From: Bacillus sp. A301a_S52
Lineage (GTDB): Bacteria; Bacillota; Bacilli; Bacillales; Salisediminibacteriaceae
Assembly: GCA_024701455.1 (NCBI GenBank)
Contig: JABXYP010000001.1
Coordinates: forward strand, 376,001 to 440,000
Direction of reading: 5' to 3'
Length of the DNA: 64,000 nt
Shown here: in pieces, positions 8,347 to 16,774 of the stretch
Numbering within the stretch: position 1 is the first letter of the stretch
Layout of the letters: each line of letters opens with the position of its first letter
Notes under the pieces: model-generated
What the model was told of the DNA's origin: nothing
Seen by the model: only the letters and a program-made list of their open reading frames with translations
The model's database searches: none
Position numbers and translations under genes: made by a program

Positions 8347-8545
8347 TTGTGATGGCAAACGACTAAATAATAGTAAGGGTGCTATAAGAGTAGATAAATT
8401 AGGGAGAGAAGAAAAAACGCTGTCCCTTTTTACTATATGTCTTCCTTATGTCCATTTTACCCTTACATCTGACTATTGACTATGATAGAGTGAATGGTTT
8501 ACACTCGTTTACCAGTTTCTTGAATATTTTTATAAAGGGGGTTAG

Positions 8546-9073
8546 ATGATGTCTAAAAAGAAGCGGTACATAATTGTAACTTTATTTCTTTTTATCGTAA
8601 GTGGGACATTCTTTGTTTCATATTTTTTCATATCAAAGAGTCAACAGTTTGAAGAGAAAATGGAAATGAAAGATATCCATTATGTAGCAAACCGTTATCA
8701 ATTGGACTACGTTTACGACACGAATGAAAATAATGACCCTTTTATTTTTATCGCAACGTCAGGAACAGAAGGGATTTTAGCCCGTTGGAGAAATGTGTCA
8801 GACAAATTTTCAGTCATTGAGTATCCAGAAAAGGCGATTAAAGAAGGCGACTGGTTGACTGTAAATGAAGTATTTGTAAGTAACTACTCCAATTTTGATG
8901 AGGTACTAACTGATATGTATGATGAAGCAACGGGAGTATCTGTCAGTCAATTAGGAGATGAAGTCGTAAATGAATCTTTGTTGAGGCGCTATATTTTATA
9001 TCGAAATACAGATGACGAGACATTTATGAAAGTGTTAATAGATTTAAAGTTTGAAGAACCACACAATGGATGA
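8546..9073 (+). CDS. Array family A protein A7
   Basis: Start ATG 8546 or the adjacent ATG 8549, after AAAGGGGG. At 175 aa it is the longest A copy. Basic MSKKKR, helix at about residues 9-30, then a diverged core: FIFIATSGTEGILARWRNVSDKFSVIEYPEKAIKEGDWLTV. The DRW motif is ARW, and the PT motif is replaced by TSGTEG. The C-terminus (DDETFMKVLIDLKFEEPHNG) resembles A1 and A2 rather than A4/A6. B7 is immediately downstream. Confidence 0.7.
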   Translation: MMSKKKRYIIVTLFLFIVSGTFFVSYFFISKSQQFEEKMEMKDIHYVANRYQLDYVYDTNENNDPFIFIATSGTEGILARWRNVSDKFSVIEYPEKAIKEGDWLTVNEVFVSNYSNFDEVLTDMYDEATGVSVSQLGDEVVNESLLRRYILYRNTDDETFMKVLIDLKFEEPHNG

Positions 9074-9084
9074 AATGAGGCAAT

Positions 9085-9675
9085 ATGGAGGGGTTTGTGA
9101 TTAAAAAAAGAGGCATTATACTGATAATTTGTTTTGCGGTTCTACTATCATTTTTCTATGTTGTCATTGTAGACCACGGTAATCAAGATAGTGAAGAGAT
9201 TGAGGAAGTGCTAAAAGATTTTAATCCCTTTTTGTTTGATATAAATATTGAACAAGTTAGCAGCCGTTATGCGATTGCTTCCTATAATTGGGGGTATCCG
9301 CATGATACAAAGTTTGGCTTGGTAGAATTAAAGAAAAACTTATTTGGTTGGGAGATTGTAAAAGCTACAAGTGATCGAATGGCTTTTGATGATTGGCCAC
9401 TAGAAGCGTCGATAATGGCTGTTTATAATGAATTGTCAGAATCCGTCGTTTTAAGAGGACGTGTTGTCGTAAGTGATATTGAAGAGATACAGATCCAAAC
9501 AAAGGATGGGACACGTTATGATGGAAGCGACATTAAGATCACTGATAACTATATGTGGTACTTCATTACGAAAGAGGATGTGGATTTGACTGGTGCTACC
9601 ATCACAGTTTTATCGGAAGGCGGAGAAATTGAAGGCGAGTTATATGTAGACGATGAATGGGACATTCACTATTAA
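9085..9675 (+). CDS. Array family B protein B7
   Basis: Two starts are possible: ATG 9085, or GTG 9097, which sits just after GGAGGGG in the same relation as the GTG start of B1. Helix at about residues 9-26 of the longer form, then INIEQVSSRYAIASYNWG, FGLVELKKNLFGWEIVKATSDR, a SVVLRGRVV block, IQIQTKDGTRYDG, LTGATITVLSEGG and a tail ending DIHY. It is clearly the sister of the partial B0, so the same B subtype occurs at the left edge and again near the right end of the array. Confidence 0.75.
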   Translation: MEGFVIKKRGIILIICFAVLLSFFYVVIVDHGNQDSEEIEEVLKDFNPFLFDINIEQVSSRYAIASYNWGYPHDTKFGLVELKKNLFGWEIVKATSDRMAFDDWPLEASIMAVYNELSESVVLRGRVVVSDIEEIQIQTKDGTRYDGSDIKITDNYMWYFITKEDVDLTGATITVLSEGGEIEGELYVDDEWDIHY

Positions 9676-9734
9676 AAATTCATGATAACTTGTTTGGTGA
9701 GTTTACATGTCCTCTTTCTAACTAAAGCACTCAT

Positions 9735-9825
9735 TTTAGTCCAGATAAGCGTCCGTAAAACTCTCGGGTCAAAATAGAAAGGATAGCTAACGGCTGATAA
9801 TGTCCTGATTGAAGGTTTGTTTTAT
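9735..9825 (+). repeat. Dispersed element, copy 2 (hairpin 2 deleted)
   Basis: Begins TTTTAGTCCAGATAAGCGTCCGT and ends GATTGAAGGTTTGTTTTAT. TGTCCTGATT runs straight into GAAGG. Intact copies have CCTGATT before hairpin 2 and ACTGATT after it, so this copy looks like a deletion between those short direct repeats. Confidence 0.75.
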
Positions 9826-10001
9826 AGGTGAGTTAACTGGATAAATAGTTGAATAATATAGGAATAGTCGAGAGGACCGCCATTGTTTAACAGGCCAACC
9901 GAGAGGTGACTAAATAAGAGAATCCTTAGTAAGGATTAAAGAGCTCTTAGAAAAAAGCTAAAAGATTTAGTATTTAAAACCAATTAATGGAAGTTGTTCC
10001 A

Positions 10002-10469
10002 ATGAAGGCTAAAATAGGATTCATCACGTTATTAATTCTTGTGGTAGGAGGTTCCATCTTTAATTACACGAGCAAGGAGCGAGAAGAATTAAAAACGGAA
10101 ACAGTGTTGACGGACTATGCTATAGTAGCTAATAAGTATCGATTAGGGACATACGTTCAAAGTAAGGAAATACCTGTTGAAATAGAGTTATACCCGAGTA
10201 AATATACACATGTGATCATTGATAGATGGAAGGATGTAGCAAGTGTATCCGAAATGATTGAATACCCCACAGAGTTGATTGGTGAAAATGAATGGATGGA
10301 GGCTGATAAGCTCCTAACTGATAATTTAAATTACTATATAGAAATTGAAAGAAGCAATGAAGTGGATGAGGACGATCATATAAGTAGTGAAGCAATTAAA
10401 CAATTTATATTCCATAATGAAATGTCTGATAACTTGCAAAAAGCGTTTGACCAAGCAGGAGTTGACTAA
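10002..10469 (+). CDS. Array family A protein A8
   Basis: The frame is open from ATG 9987, but ATG 10002 (MKAKIGFITL) has TGGAAG 8 bases upstream and the expected basic-then-hydrophobic N-terminus. Helix at about residues 3-20. Core: VEIELYPSKYTHVIIDRW, SEMIEYPTELIGENEWMEA. C-terminus: MSDNLQKAFDQAGVD. This is the last A gene. Its stop lies inside the likely start region of B8, so translation of the two is probably coupled. Confidence 0.75.
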   Translation: MKAKIGFITLLILVVGGSIFNYTSKEREELKTETVLTDYAIVANKYRLGTYVQSKEIPVEIELYPSKYTHVIIDRWKDVASVSEMIEYPTELIGENEWMEADKLLTDNLNYYIEIERSNEVDEDDHISSEAIKQFIFHNEMSDNLQKAFDQAGVD

Positions 10470-11034
10470 GATTAAAAAAATTAAAAAGAAAATGAGTTTA
10501 TTAGTTTTTAGCAGTGTTATGGTTTTAGGGGTGTGGTTAGCATGGGACTTAATAAAAGATGATGAGAGATTGATTGAACAAGAGGTTCACTCGCTGCATC
10601 AACTGTATACTGAGTTAATACATATCGAACTAATTAACAATGAGTACTCTTTAGCATTTTATGAATGGGGAAACTTAGAGCACATCGGCGTGGTAGAACT
10701 GGAGAAAACACTATTTGGATGGCGATTTTCTAGCTCAATGAGTGAAAGGGTTGGTCAAGATGCTTTTTATGTTGAGTTAAATCACTTTTCAGTTATTAGT
10801 CAGGCAGTCCCTTCTACAATTGATGAGGTATATATAGAATTGCCGAACGGTAATATTCATAATGCTAAACTCATAGAGGGAGAGGAGTCTATTAATAAAT
10901 ATTGGATTTATTACTCAGATACTGAAATCCTTTCACAAGCAGTCGTCACCACGCATGATAAAAACGGGGACAAACTGAGTGAAGTAATGATGCCTGACGA
11001 GCCAAATGAAGGACTTAATCGGGTAATTGAGTAA
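10462..11034 (+). CDS. Array family B protein B8, unusual start
   Basis: The frame is open leftward into A8, but the protein should begin around 10462-10492. Options are TTG 10462, which abuts AGGAG; ATT 10471, nine bases after AGGAG and giving IKKIKKKMSLLV, the expected basic N-terminus; or ATG 10492, which has no good ribosome site. The domain is typical: DDERLIEQEVHSLHQL, IHIELINNEYSLAFYEWGN, GVVELEKTLFGWRFSS, HFSVISQAV, VYIELPNGNIH, YYSDTEILSQAVVTTHDK, MPDEPNEGLNRVIE. It overlaps or nearly touches A8. Confidence 0.7.
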   Translation: MTKIKKIKKKMSLLVFSSVMVLGVWLAWDLIKDDERLIEQEVHSLHQLYTELIHIELINNEYSLAFYEWGNLEHIGVVELEKTLFGWRFSSSMSERVGQDAFYVELNHFSVISQAVPSTIDEVYIELPNGNIHNAKLIEGEESINKYWIYYSDTEILSQAVVTTHDKNGDKLSEVMMPDEPNEGLNRVIE

Positions 11035-11123
11035 AACTAACTGTTTATAATTTTACTAAGCTACAATGAGTGCACGGATTGAAATTCTATGAGTGCGACT
11101 CTCACTAACAAGGAGGAATGCAA

Positions 11124-11684
11124 TTGAATCAGGCTTTATTAGTTATTGATGCGCAGCAAGATTTAATAGAGGGCAATATGGAAGGGGAACAAGCGGTTTT
11201 TGAAAAAGAGAGGCTCATTGCGAACATTAATAGTGTGATTGAAAAAGCGATACATGACTCAGTCAGTGTTATCTTTATAAGAGATTTAGATGTGGCCGGT
11301 GGAAAAGGAGCAGGGTTCCAGGTACATGAGGAGATTAACATACCACCTCATGCGGTCATTTTTGATAAAACAGCGACGAATGCTTTTTATGGGACCCCTT
11401 TACTGGCGTATTTAAATGACAACAAGATAGGTCATCTTGTTATCATGGGGTGCAAAACGGAACATTGTATTGATACTGCTGTAAGGACAGCCACAATTAA
11501 TCATGTTGATGTCACGTTAGTGGGAGATGGACACGCCACATCTGATTCACCCGTACTATCAGCTCAACAAATTATTCAGCATCATAATGAAACTCTTCAT
11601 GGTCATTACAATGTGGATAATTTTTCAGTGGTGAGGAATAGTCAGGACGATCTGTTTACCCCGATACATCATCGTTACCGGTAA
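11124..11684 (+). CDS. Isochorismatase-like cysteine hydrolase
   Basis: Member of the cysteine hydrolase (isochorismatase/nicotinamidase) superfamily. The expected catalytic triad is visible: Asp9 in LLVIDAQQD, Lys82 in FDKTATNAF and Cys115 in GCKTEHCIDTAVRTA. At about 187 aa it has the usual single-domain length and should be cytosolic. The substrate cannot be read from sequence. ATG 11118 sits one base after AGGAGG and is too close, so TTG 11124 (7-base spacing) is the likely start. It stands alone just after the array and has no family A or B similarity. Confidence 0.85.
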   Translation: MNQALLVIDAQQDLIEGNMEGEQAVFEKERLIANINSVIEKAIHDSVSVIFIRDLDVAGGKGAGFQVHEEINIPPHAVIFDKTATNAFYGTPLLAYLNDNKIGHLVIMGCKTEHCIDTAVRTATINHVDVTLVGDGHATSDSPVLSAQQIIQHHNETLHGHYNVDNFSVVRNSQDDLFTPIHHRYR

Positions 11685-11755
11685 TAGATACCCCGGTGAT
11701 AGCAGGTACAGCCCCATAGACTAATTGTAAAATATCATATGGAGACGAACGGTAC

Positions 11756-11790
11756 CCGACTTTCTTAAGACGAGAAGGTCGGTTTTTCCG
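11756..11790 (+). terminator. Terminator after the cysteine hydrolase
   Basis: Stem CCGACTTTCT / AGAAGGTCGG with one G-U pair, 7-base loop and a T5 run. Confidence 0.8.
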
Positions 11791-12084
11791 TTAGTAACTT
11801 AGAGGGCGCTAAAGGGCTACTATTGGTGAAGCAAAATAGAGGAATAGGTTAGCAAACTTGTAAAAAATACCTTGAAAATAGATTTTTTTACGATAATATT
11901 AAGTTAGCAATGAGCTAGCGTGTGAAGGACGGGCTTGAAAGCAATATATAGCTTTAAGGCGTAATAGCCTCTTAATATGTCATACTGTCACGACATTGGC
12001 TCCCATGTGCCTTCTATTATTAGGATTTTATAAATAGAGAGTTAAAAATACATAGGATTATGTGAGGGAATGCACAAATCTCTA

Positions 12085-12290
12085 TTTATCACGATAAGCG
12101 GCCGTAAACCTCCCAGCTCAAAATAGAGAGAAGAGGTAACGTTATTTAGGCGGGAGCTAATGTCCTGATTGACTCGGGCCAACAGGATGTTGGTCACAAA
12201 AGCGTTTTCGCAGGACGCGAAGACGTTAGCTTGTGTTCCTTATCAGTGGGAGAAGAACGAAAACTCCCACTGATTGAAGGCTCGTTTTAT
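12085..12290 (+). repeat. Dispersed element, copy 3 (long three-hairpin form)
   Basis: Begins TTTATCACGATAAGCGGCC and ends GGCTCGTTTTAT. Besides hairpins 1 and 2 it carries about 60 extra bases that form a third hairpin (AAGCGTTTTCGC against GCGAAGACGTT, with G-U pairs). Hairpin 2 is perfect: ATCAGTGGGAG / CTCCCACTGAT. It is almost identical to copy 4 on the other side of the ABC transporter. Confidence 0.85.
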
Positions 12291-12348
12291 ACAAAAACAA
12301 TCTAATCAATGTATACATTTACTAACACTTCAGAAGCTGGTGATAAGC

Positions 12349-13110
12349 ATGGATGAAAGAGATGCCGTTTTAGAAATCGAAAAGTTATCAAAAGAGTATG
12401 AAGGTCCAAATTATAAGGTGCAAGCATTAAAAAATGTCTCCTTTCAAGTATATAAAGGTGAGATTTTAGCGGTGATGGGGACAAGTGGTTCGGGGAAAAG
12501 CACATTATTAAATATATTAGGAGCACTTGATGAACCAACTTCAGGTAAGGTGAAGCTGCAAGGGCAATTTGATAAAAATCAATTTAGTGAGCCATCAGCG
12601 TCATTATACAGGCAGGAGAATATTGGATTTGTGTTCCAGTCTTTTCACTTGTTAAAGGATTTAACGGTGGAAGAAAATATAGCGATACCGTTAATTTTAA
12701 AGGAGATGGACCAAAAAGAGATTGATAGAAAAGTTTCGGACATCATAGCGCTAATGGGGTTAACTGAATGGCGTAACCACCGGCCGATCCAGCTTTCAGG
12801 TGGCCAACAACAGCGTGTAGCGATTGGGCGAGCTATCATTACAGAGCCGCCGATTCTTTTAGCGGACGAACCAACCGGAAATCTCGATTTTAACACGTCG
12901 AAAGATATTTTGAATGTACTCGTCAAGATGAGAGATAAATTCAATCAAAGCATTATTGTGGTGACTCATGATCCGACGGTTGCCACATATGCTGATAGAG
13001 TGCTATTTTTCCAGGATGGGACAATAAAAGATAAGTATGAATGTACGCAAACGAATGACTTAGATATGATTTTAGCTAAGTTCAAAAAACTGACAGAAAG
13101 TGATCACTAG
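12349..13110 (+). CDS. ABC transporter ATP-binding protein (MacB/LolD type)
   Basis: 253-aa ATPase that energises the adjacent permease. Motifs: Walker A GTSGSGKS (residues 44-51), Q-loop Gln97, signature LSGGQQQR (149-156), Walker B ILLADEP (169-175) followed by TGNLD, and the switch His in VVTHDP. The [10 protein letters not shown] wording is typical of the MacB/LolD/YknY group that partners FtsX-fold permeases in peptide export, resistance or lipoprotein handling. An upstream in-frame TTG at 12274 lies inside the dispersed repeat and is unlikely to be used; ATG 12349 is chosen. The permease starts one base after the stop. Confidence 0.9.
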   Translation: MDERDAVLEIEKLSKEYEGPNYKVQALKNVSFQVYKGEILAVMGTSGSGKSTLLNILGALDEPTSGKVKLQGQFDKNQFSEPSASLYRQENIGFVFQSFHLLKDLTVEENIAIPLILKEMDQKEIDRKVSDIIALMGLTEWRNHRPIQLSGGQQQRVAIGRAIITEPPILLADEPTGNLDFNTSKDILNVLVKMRDKFNQSIIVVTHDPTVATYADRVLFFQDGTIKDKYECTQTNDLDMILAKFKKLTESDH

Positions 13111-13111
13111 C

Positions 13112-15583
13112 ATGTACAATTTAAGAAAACTTGCATTGAAGCTTATTTATAGAAATAAATGGATTGTAGTTTCTTCAATCGTCTGTATCCTCATTGCGAC
13201 GACGCTTGTGATGACGATGTTGTTATATACGTTTAGCTCAAAAGAAACATTAGTGAATGATTTGCGAGCCCTTTACGGGGATATGGACTTGGCTGTCGGT
13301 TTTAATATAGAGCAAGAGGACAGATTAACATCAGACTTTATTGATGACTTAGCTAAATTAGACGACATGAAAGCCATGTCTAAAGTATCTATTTCTCATC
13401 TGACTCTCGATGAATCCAATGTGTCACTATACACTGTTGGTGTAGAAAATGATGACCTTGCCAAAAGTCGCTATCATTTCACATATGATTTGGGTGAAGA
13501 AGACGTCATCTTAAATAAAGGCTTAGCAGAAGCTCTTCAACTAGAAGTAGGAGAGGCTTTGTCTATTGAAGGTGACAATTTTCATTTAAAAGAAATTATA
13601 GATGATATTGAGGGTGCGGTGAGTACACCAGATCTTCTTATTCTACAGCACGAAGTCGTCAATGAGTTTCTGAGAGAGAACGAAGCTGTAGATGTTGAGG
13701 CGACATATCTATTAGTAAAAGCTCATGACAATGCCAATGTATTAGAGCTTGCTAACGATATACGAGAAATCAATCCTCACGTTAGGATAGATATAACGGA
13801 AGAAGACCCCTATGTTAAAGAGAATCTAGCTAATATGATGACCTTTATCATTGTCTTGAGTTTCTTTGTCCTTATCGTGGCTTCTTTATTAGTCGTTTCG
13901 AACCTAGAACTGTTGCTGTATAAATTAAGAAATCAACTTGCCATCTTACGTGCCCTTGGTGCTACAGTCACACAGGTGAGTAAGGTCATTCTCATTCAAG
14001 GAAGTATAATTAATGTGGCTGGGGTCTCCTTAGGGATTATGTGTACGTTAGTCGGGCAAGGTGTGTCGAAAAGGGTTATTGAAAATTGGCTTGATTTACC
14101 TACAGCTGCAGTGACGTATAACGTAATGAGTGCCATTCTAATTGGTGGCGTCTGTTTGCTCGTTTTTCAACTGTTTATTATGATTTCTGTTTATAGAAGT
14201 ACGACGATCTTACCGATCAAAATTATGCAGCAAAATGAAAAGCTCGATTATCGATCGCCAAATACGATAAGTAAGCTAGCAAAATTAGCTATCATTCTCT
14301 CGCTAATATGTATGGCTTTTAGTATTGTCAGTCCTTATTATGCGCAATTTATTTTAGTTTCAGCTCTTCTAATGATGATGGGTATTTATATGATCTTCCC
14401 TGTTTATCTTACTTGGGGGCTTAAGTGGTTATTGCCACAGGTTAAAAGGTGGTTTGGGAAGGAAGCGTATATAGCTGTTAAAAATATGGTTCCTCAAATG
14501 AAAAAGAATACGCTCATTATATTAGCGATTTCTTCCTTAATGGTGATTGCCATTTTCGGGTCTGTGATGTTAAATACGATCCACCAAAATCAATTAGATT
14601 ATGTAGAAAGTCAATTTCCAACGCCAATTGTATTGGAAAGTCGGCTAGATTACGAGACACAAATTGACGACGAACAGTTAAGAGAGGCTGTGACAGCGTT
14701 AGAAAGTGTGACAAACGCCAGTGTTTTGAGCACATTTGGGTTAGTAGAATATAAAAGTGATAATGGCTATACGTCGATAGATTATCGCTTAGGAGATCTA
14801 AATATTGTGTTAGCTGAACAAAGTGATCGTGTACTTTCAGAGGAAGAATTGGAAACGACGGTGTTAATTTCACATGATTTCGCCAAAGAGAATGAGTTAG
14901 AGGTAGGTGATCAAATTCCGTTAGGGTTATTCTCAGAAGATGACCAGCAAATTATTCCTAAAGGGATTTTTCGAGTTGGTGGAGAAATCGATGAGGAAGA
15001 TGCACCTATTTATATGGATTGGTCTAATGAGAGTTTCAAGGATGACTTTATTAAATTTAACCAGATGTTTGTGGATTCTTCAGATGTCTCTCGCACCTTA
15101 CAGGAACTAGAAGAGGTTAAAAGACAATTTCCTGAGTTGAAAGTAAATAGCTATGAAAAAACTTCCGCTGAAATGGGTCGTATGTTTTTACAAAGGTGGG
15201 CCATCTTTATTATCGTCATGGGCACACTAGTGATATCGGCTATTATCGGTATATGTAATTCTTTAATGAACAATGTGCTTTCAAAACGTAAAGAATTTGC
15301 GATTTTAAGAGCGATAGGTGTGACTAAAAAAGGCATTAATAAAATCATCACGACGCAAGTGATGCTGTATATAAGTGCAGGGATTCTTTTAGGGATTCTT
15401 ATGGGAAGTATTCTGATTCTCATTATCTCGTTAATAGACCTTGGGACGTTATCTATAAACTATCGCATCCTATTAATTATTGTGCTCGCTTTGTTAATTC
15501 CAAATATGATTCTGGCTAGAGTATTAGGGAAACATATTAATGACGAAAAGGTCTCAACAGCACTTACGGCTGATAATAAGTAG
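13112..15583 (+). CDS. ABC transporter permease, FtsX/MacB family, two FtsX domains
   Basis: About 823 aa. Order: one N-terminal membrane helix (about 15-40), a large extracytoplasmic domain (to about 240), three helices (about 245-365), two central helices (about 390-440), a further helix near 475-495, a second extracytoplasmic domain, and three C-terminal helices (from about 700). ...LRNQLAILRALGAT and KRKEFAILRAIGVT are the two copies of the FtsX-type motif after the first helix of each domain. ATG 13112 is used; GTG 13100 overlaps the ATPase end. No two-component regulator sits next to it, unlike bacitracin-type BceAB systems. Both genes are bracketed by long direct repeats. Confidence 0.88.
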   Translation: MYNLRKLALKLIYRNKWIVVSSIVCILIATTLVMTMLLYTFSSKETLVNDLRALYGDMDLAVGFNIEQEDRLTSDFIDDLAKLDDMKAMSKVSISHLTLDESNVSLYTVGVENDDLAKSRYHFTYDLGEEDVILNKGLAEALQLEVGEALSIEGDNFHLKEIIDDIEGAVSTPDLLILQHEVVNEFLRENEAVDVEATYLLVKAHDNANVLELANDIREINPHVRIDITEEDPYVKENLANMMTFIIVLSFFVLIVASLLVVSNLELLLYKLRNQLAILRALGATVTQVSKVILIQGSIINVAGVSLGIMCTLVGQGVSKRVIENWLDLPTAAVTYNVMSAILIGGVCLLVFQLFIMISVYRSTTILPIKIMQQNEKLDYRSPNTISKLAKLAIILSLICMAFSIVSPYYAQFILVSALLMMMGIYMIFPVYLTWGLKWLLPQVKRWFGKEAYIAVKNMVPQMKKNTLIILAISSLMVIAIFGSVMLNTIHQNQLDYVESQFPTPIVLESRLDYETQIDDEQLREAVTALESVTNASVLSTFGLVEYKSDNGYTSIDYRLGDLNIVLAEQSDRVLSEEELETTVLISHDFAKENELEVGDQIPLGLFSEDDQQIIPKGIFRVGGEIDEEDAPIYMDWSNESFKDDFIKFNQMFVDSSDVSRTLQELEEVKRQFPELKVNSYEKTSAEMGRMFLQRWAIFIIVMGTLVISAIIGICNSLMNNVLSKRKEFAILRAIGVTKKGINKIITTQVMLYISAGILLGILMGSILILIISLIDLGTLSINYRILLIIVLALLIPNMILARVLGKHINDEKVSTALTADNK

Positions 15584-15598
15584 TTCATAACGATCGTT

Positions 15599-15665
15599 AA
15601 TCCTTAAATGTGTTAAAGGCATTTCGCTCTCAATGCATAGCTTAGGTGGTGTTGAGACGCCATCT
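15599..15665 (+). repeat. Duplicated intergenic segment, left copy (DinB 3'-end relic)
   Basis: AATCCTTAAATG, followed by CAATGCATAGCTTAGGTGGTG, matches 16645-16730 downstream of the DinB gene. In that copy AATCCTTAA is the last codons and stop of DinB. This copy may be the 3' remnant of a duplicated DinB gene. Confidence 0.6.
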
Positions 15666-15814
15666 GATTTCTCGATGTTTTCAGCTTGTTGACAAGACAA
15701 GAGTTCGCCAACACATGAGACCTTAATTTCAAATCTGGCGAGTTAATTAATAGGGTGTTTTGTGGCCACCTATTAAAGTGGAGCGCCCCTTCAAATGACG
15801 TATCCATTTTACTA

Positions 15815-15856
15815 GCACCTCTTCTTACGGTAGGCGTATTAGAGAGGTGCTTTTTA
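15815..15856 (+). terminator. Terminator after the ABC permease
   Basis: Stem GCACCTCT / AGAGGTGC with a long loop and a TTTTTA run, just before repeat copy 4. Confidence 0.65.
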
Positions 15857-16059
15857 ATCACGATAAGCGTCCGTAAACCTCCCACCTCAAAATAGAGAGG
15901 AGAGGTAACGTTATTTAGGCGGGAGCTAATGTCCTGATTAACTCGGGCCAACAGGATGTTGGTCACACAAGCGTTTTCGCAGGACGCGAAGACGTTAGCT
16001 TGTGTTCCTTATCAGTGGGAGAAGAACGAAAACTCCCACTGATTGAAGATTCGTTTTAT
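15855..16059 (+). repeat. Dispersed element, copy 4 (long three-hairpin form)
   Basis: Near-identical to copy 3 at 12085-12290 in the same orientation, including the extra third-hairpin block. The two copies make long direct repeats around the ABC transporter. The hairpin 2 loop (AAGAACGAAAA) contains AACGAA, complementary to TTCGTT in the 3' tail. Confidence 0.85.
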
Positions 16060-16078
16060 CTCGTTTTCTATTAGACGT

Positions 16079-16110
16079 AACCGATCTTTTTCTGAGATCG
16101 GTTTTTCTCA
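16079..16110 (+). terminator. Terminator/attenuator hairpin upstream of DinB
   Basis: AACCGATCT / AGATCGGTT stem with a 7-base loop and a T5 run, directly after repeat copy 4 and about 80 bases before the DinB start. Confidence 0.7.
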
Positions 16111-16188
16111 TGTAAGTGTTAGAAGGACTAAAAGGAGCTCATGTTGAATGTTATCAACATAACAACATTCAAAAATGGAGGAGGACGT

Positions 16189-16653
16189 ATGACGCTTAAA
16201 ACGAGTATGTTAGCCCAGTTAAAAACGTGTCATCGTGAAAATGCGTGGTATGTGGCGACGCTTAATGCCATTGATGAGTTGACAGAGGAACAGGCGATGT
16301 GGAAGCCACAGAAGGCCGACTATTCTATATTTGAGCTGACCAATCATATTATCTATTATAGTGACCGTTACTTAAAGCGATTTAAAGGAACAGAAGACGA
16401 CGAAATCCACAAAGATAATACGTTTAAAGGCAGTGAGGGAATGAGTTGGTATGATACCGTCGAACGCTTAACAGCGATCACCTCGGAATGGGTGAAAGTA
16501 GTGGGAGAAGCGGATGAGCAAAAGCTCGCTGACTGGGCAGTTGACATCGCTCACTTGACGACTCACACCGCTTATCATACTGGGCAAATGGTTGTTCTCC
16601 GTAAATGGCAACATGCTTGGCATGACAAAAACGGGGTGAAGTATAATCCTTAA
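16189..16653 (+). CDS. DinB-family four-helix metal-binding protein
   Basis: 154 aa from ATG 16189, which has GGAGGAGG 5 bases upstream; the in-frame ATG at 16141 has no site. The DinB/YfiT-like fold is indicated by the pattern of metal-binding histidines: FELTNHIIYYSDRY in the first half and HTAYHTGQ near the C-terminus. Characterised members of this superfamily bind a divalent metal and include thiol (bacillithiol) transferases and hydrolases; the actual reaction here is unknown. The next gene is another member of the same superfamily, and a shared intergenic repeat lies on either side of this gene. Confidence 0.85.
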   Translation: MTLKTSMLAQLKTCHRENAWYVATLNAIDELTEEQAMWKPQKADYSIFELTNHIIYYSDRYLKRFKGTEDDEIHKDNTFKGSEGMSWYDTVERLTAITSEWVKVVGEADEQKLADWAVDIAHLTTHTAYHTGQMVVLRKWQHAWHDKNGVKYNP

Positions 16654-16730
16654 ATGTTTTAAGGGTTATAGCTCCCCTCAATGCGTAGCTTAGGTGGTGA
16701 CGTTTAATCAGGTGGCGTCGAGACACCATA
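16645..16730 (+). repeat. Duplicated intergenic segment, right copy
   Basis: Overlaps the DinB stop codon and matches 15599-15665 (AATCCTTAAATG, CAATGC.TAGCTTAGGTGGTG and a GAGAC.CCAT block). Confidence 0.6.
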
Positions 16731-16774
16731 GCTTGCTGAAACAAGTTCACATAAAAAGAAAGGTGGAGGTATAG

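Noticed and set aside
1..11034. CRISPR or classical tandem-repeat array
   Set aside because: The repeating unit is whole diverged gene pairs, not short identical repeats with spacers.
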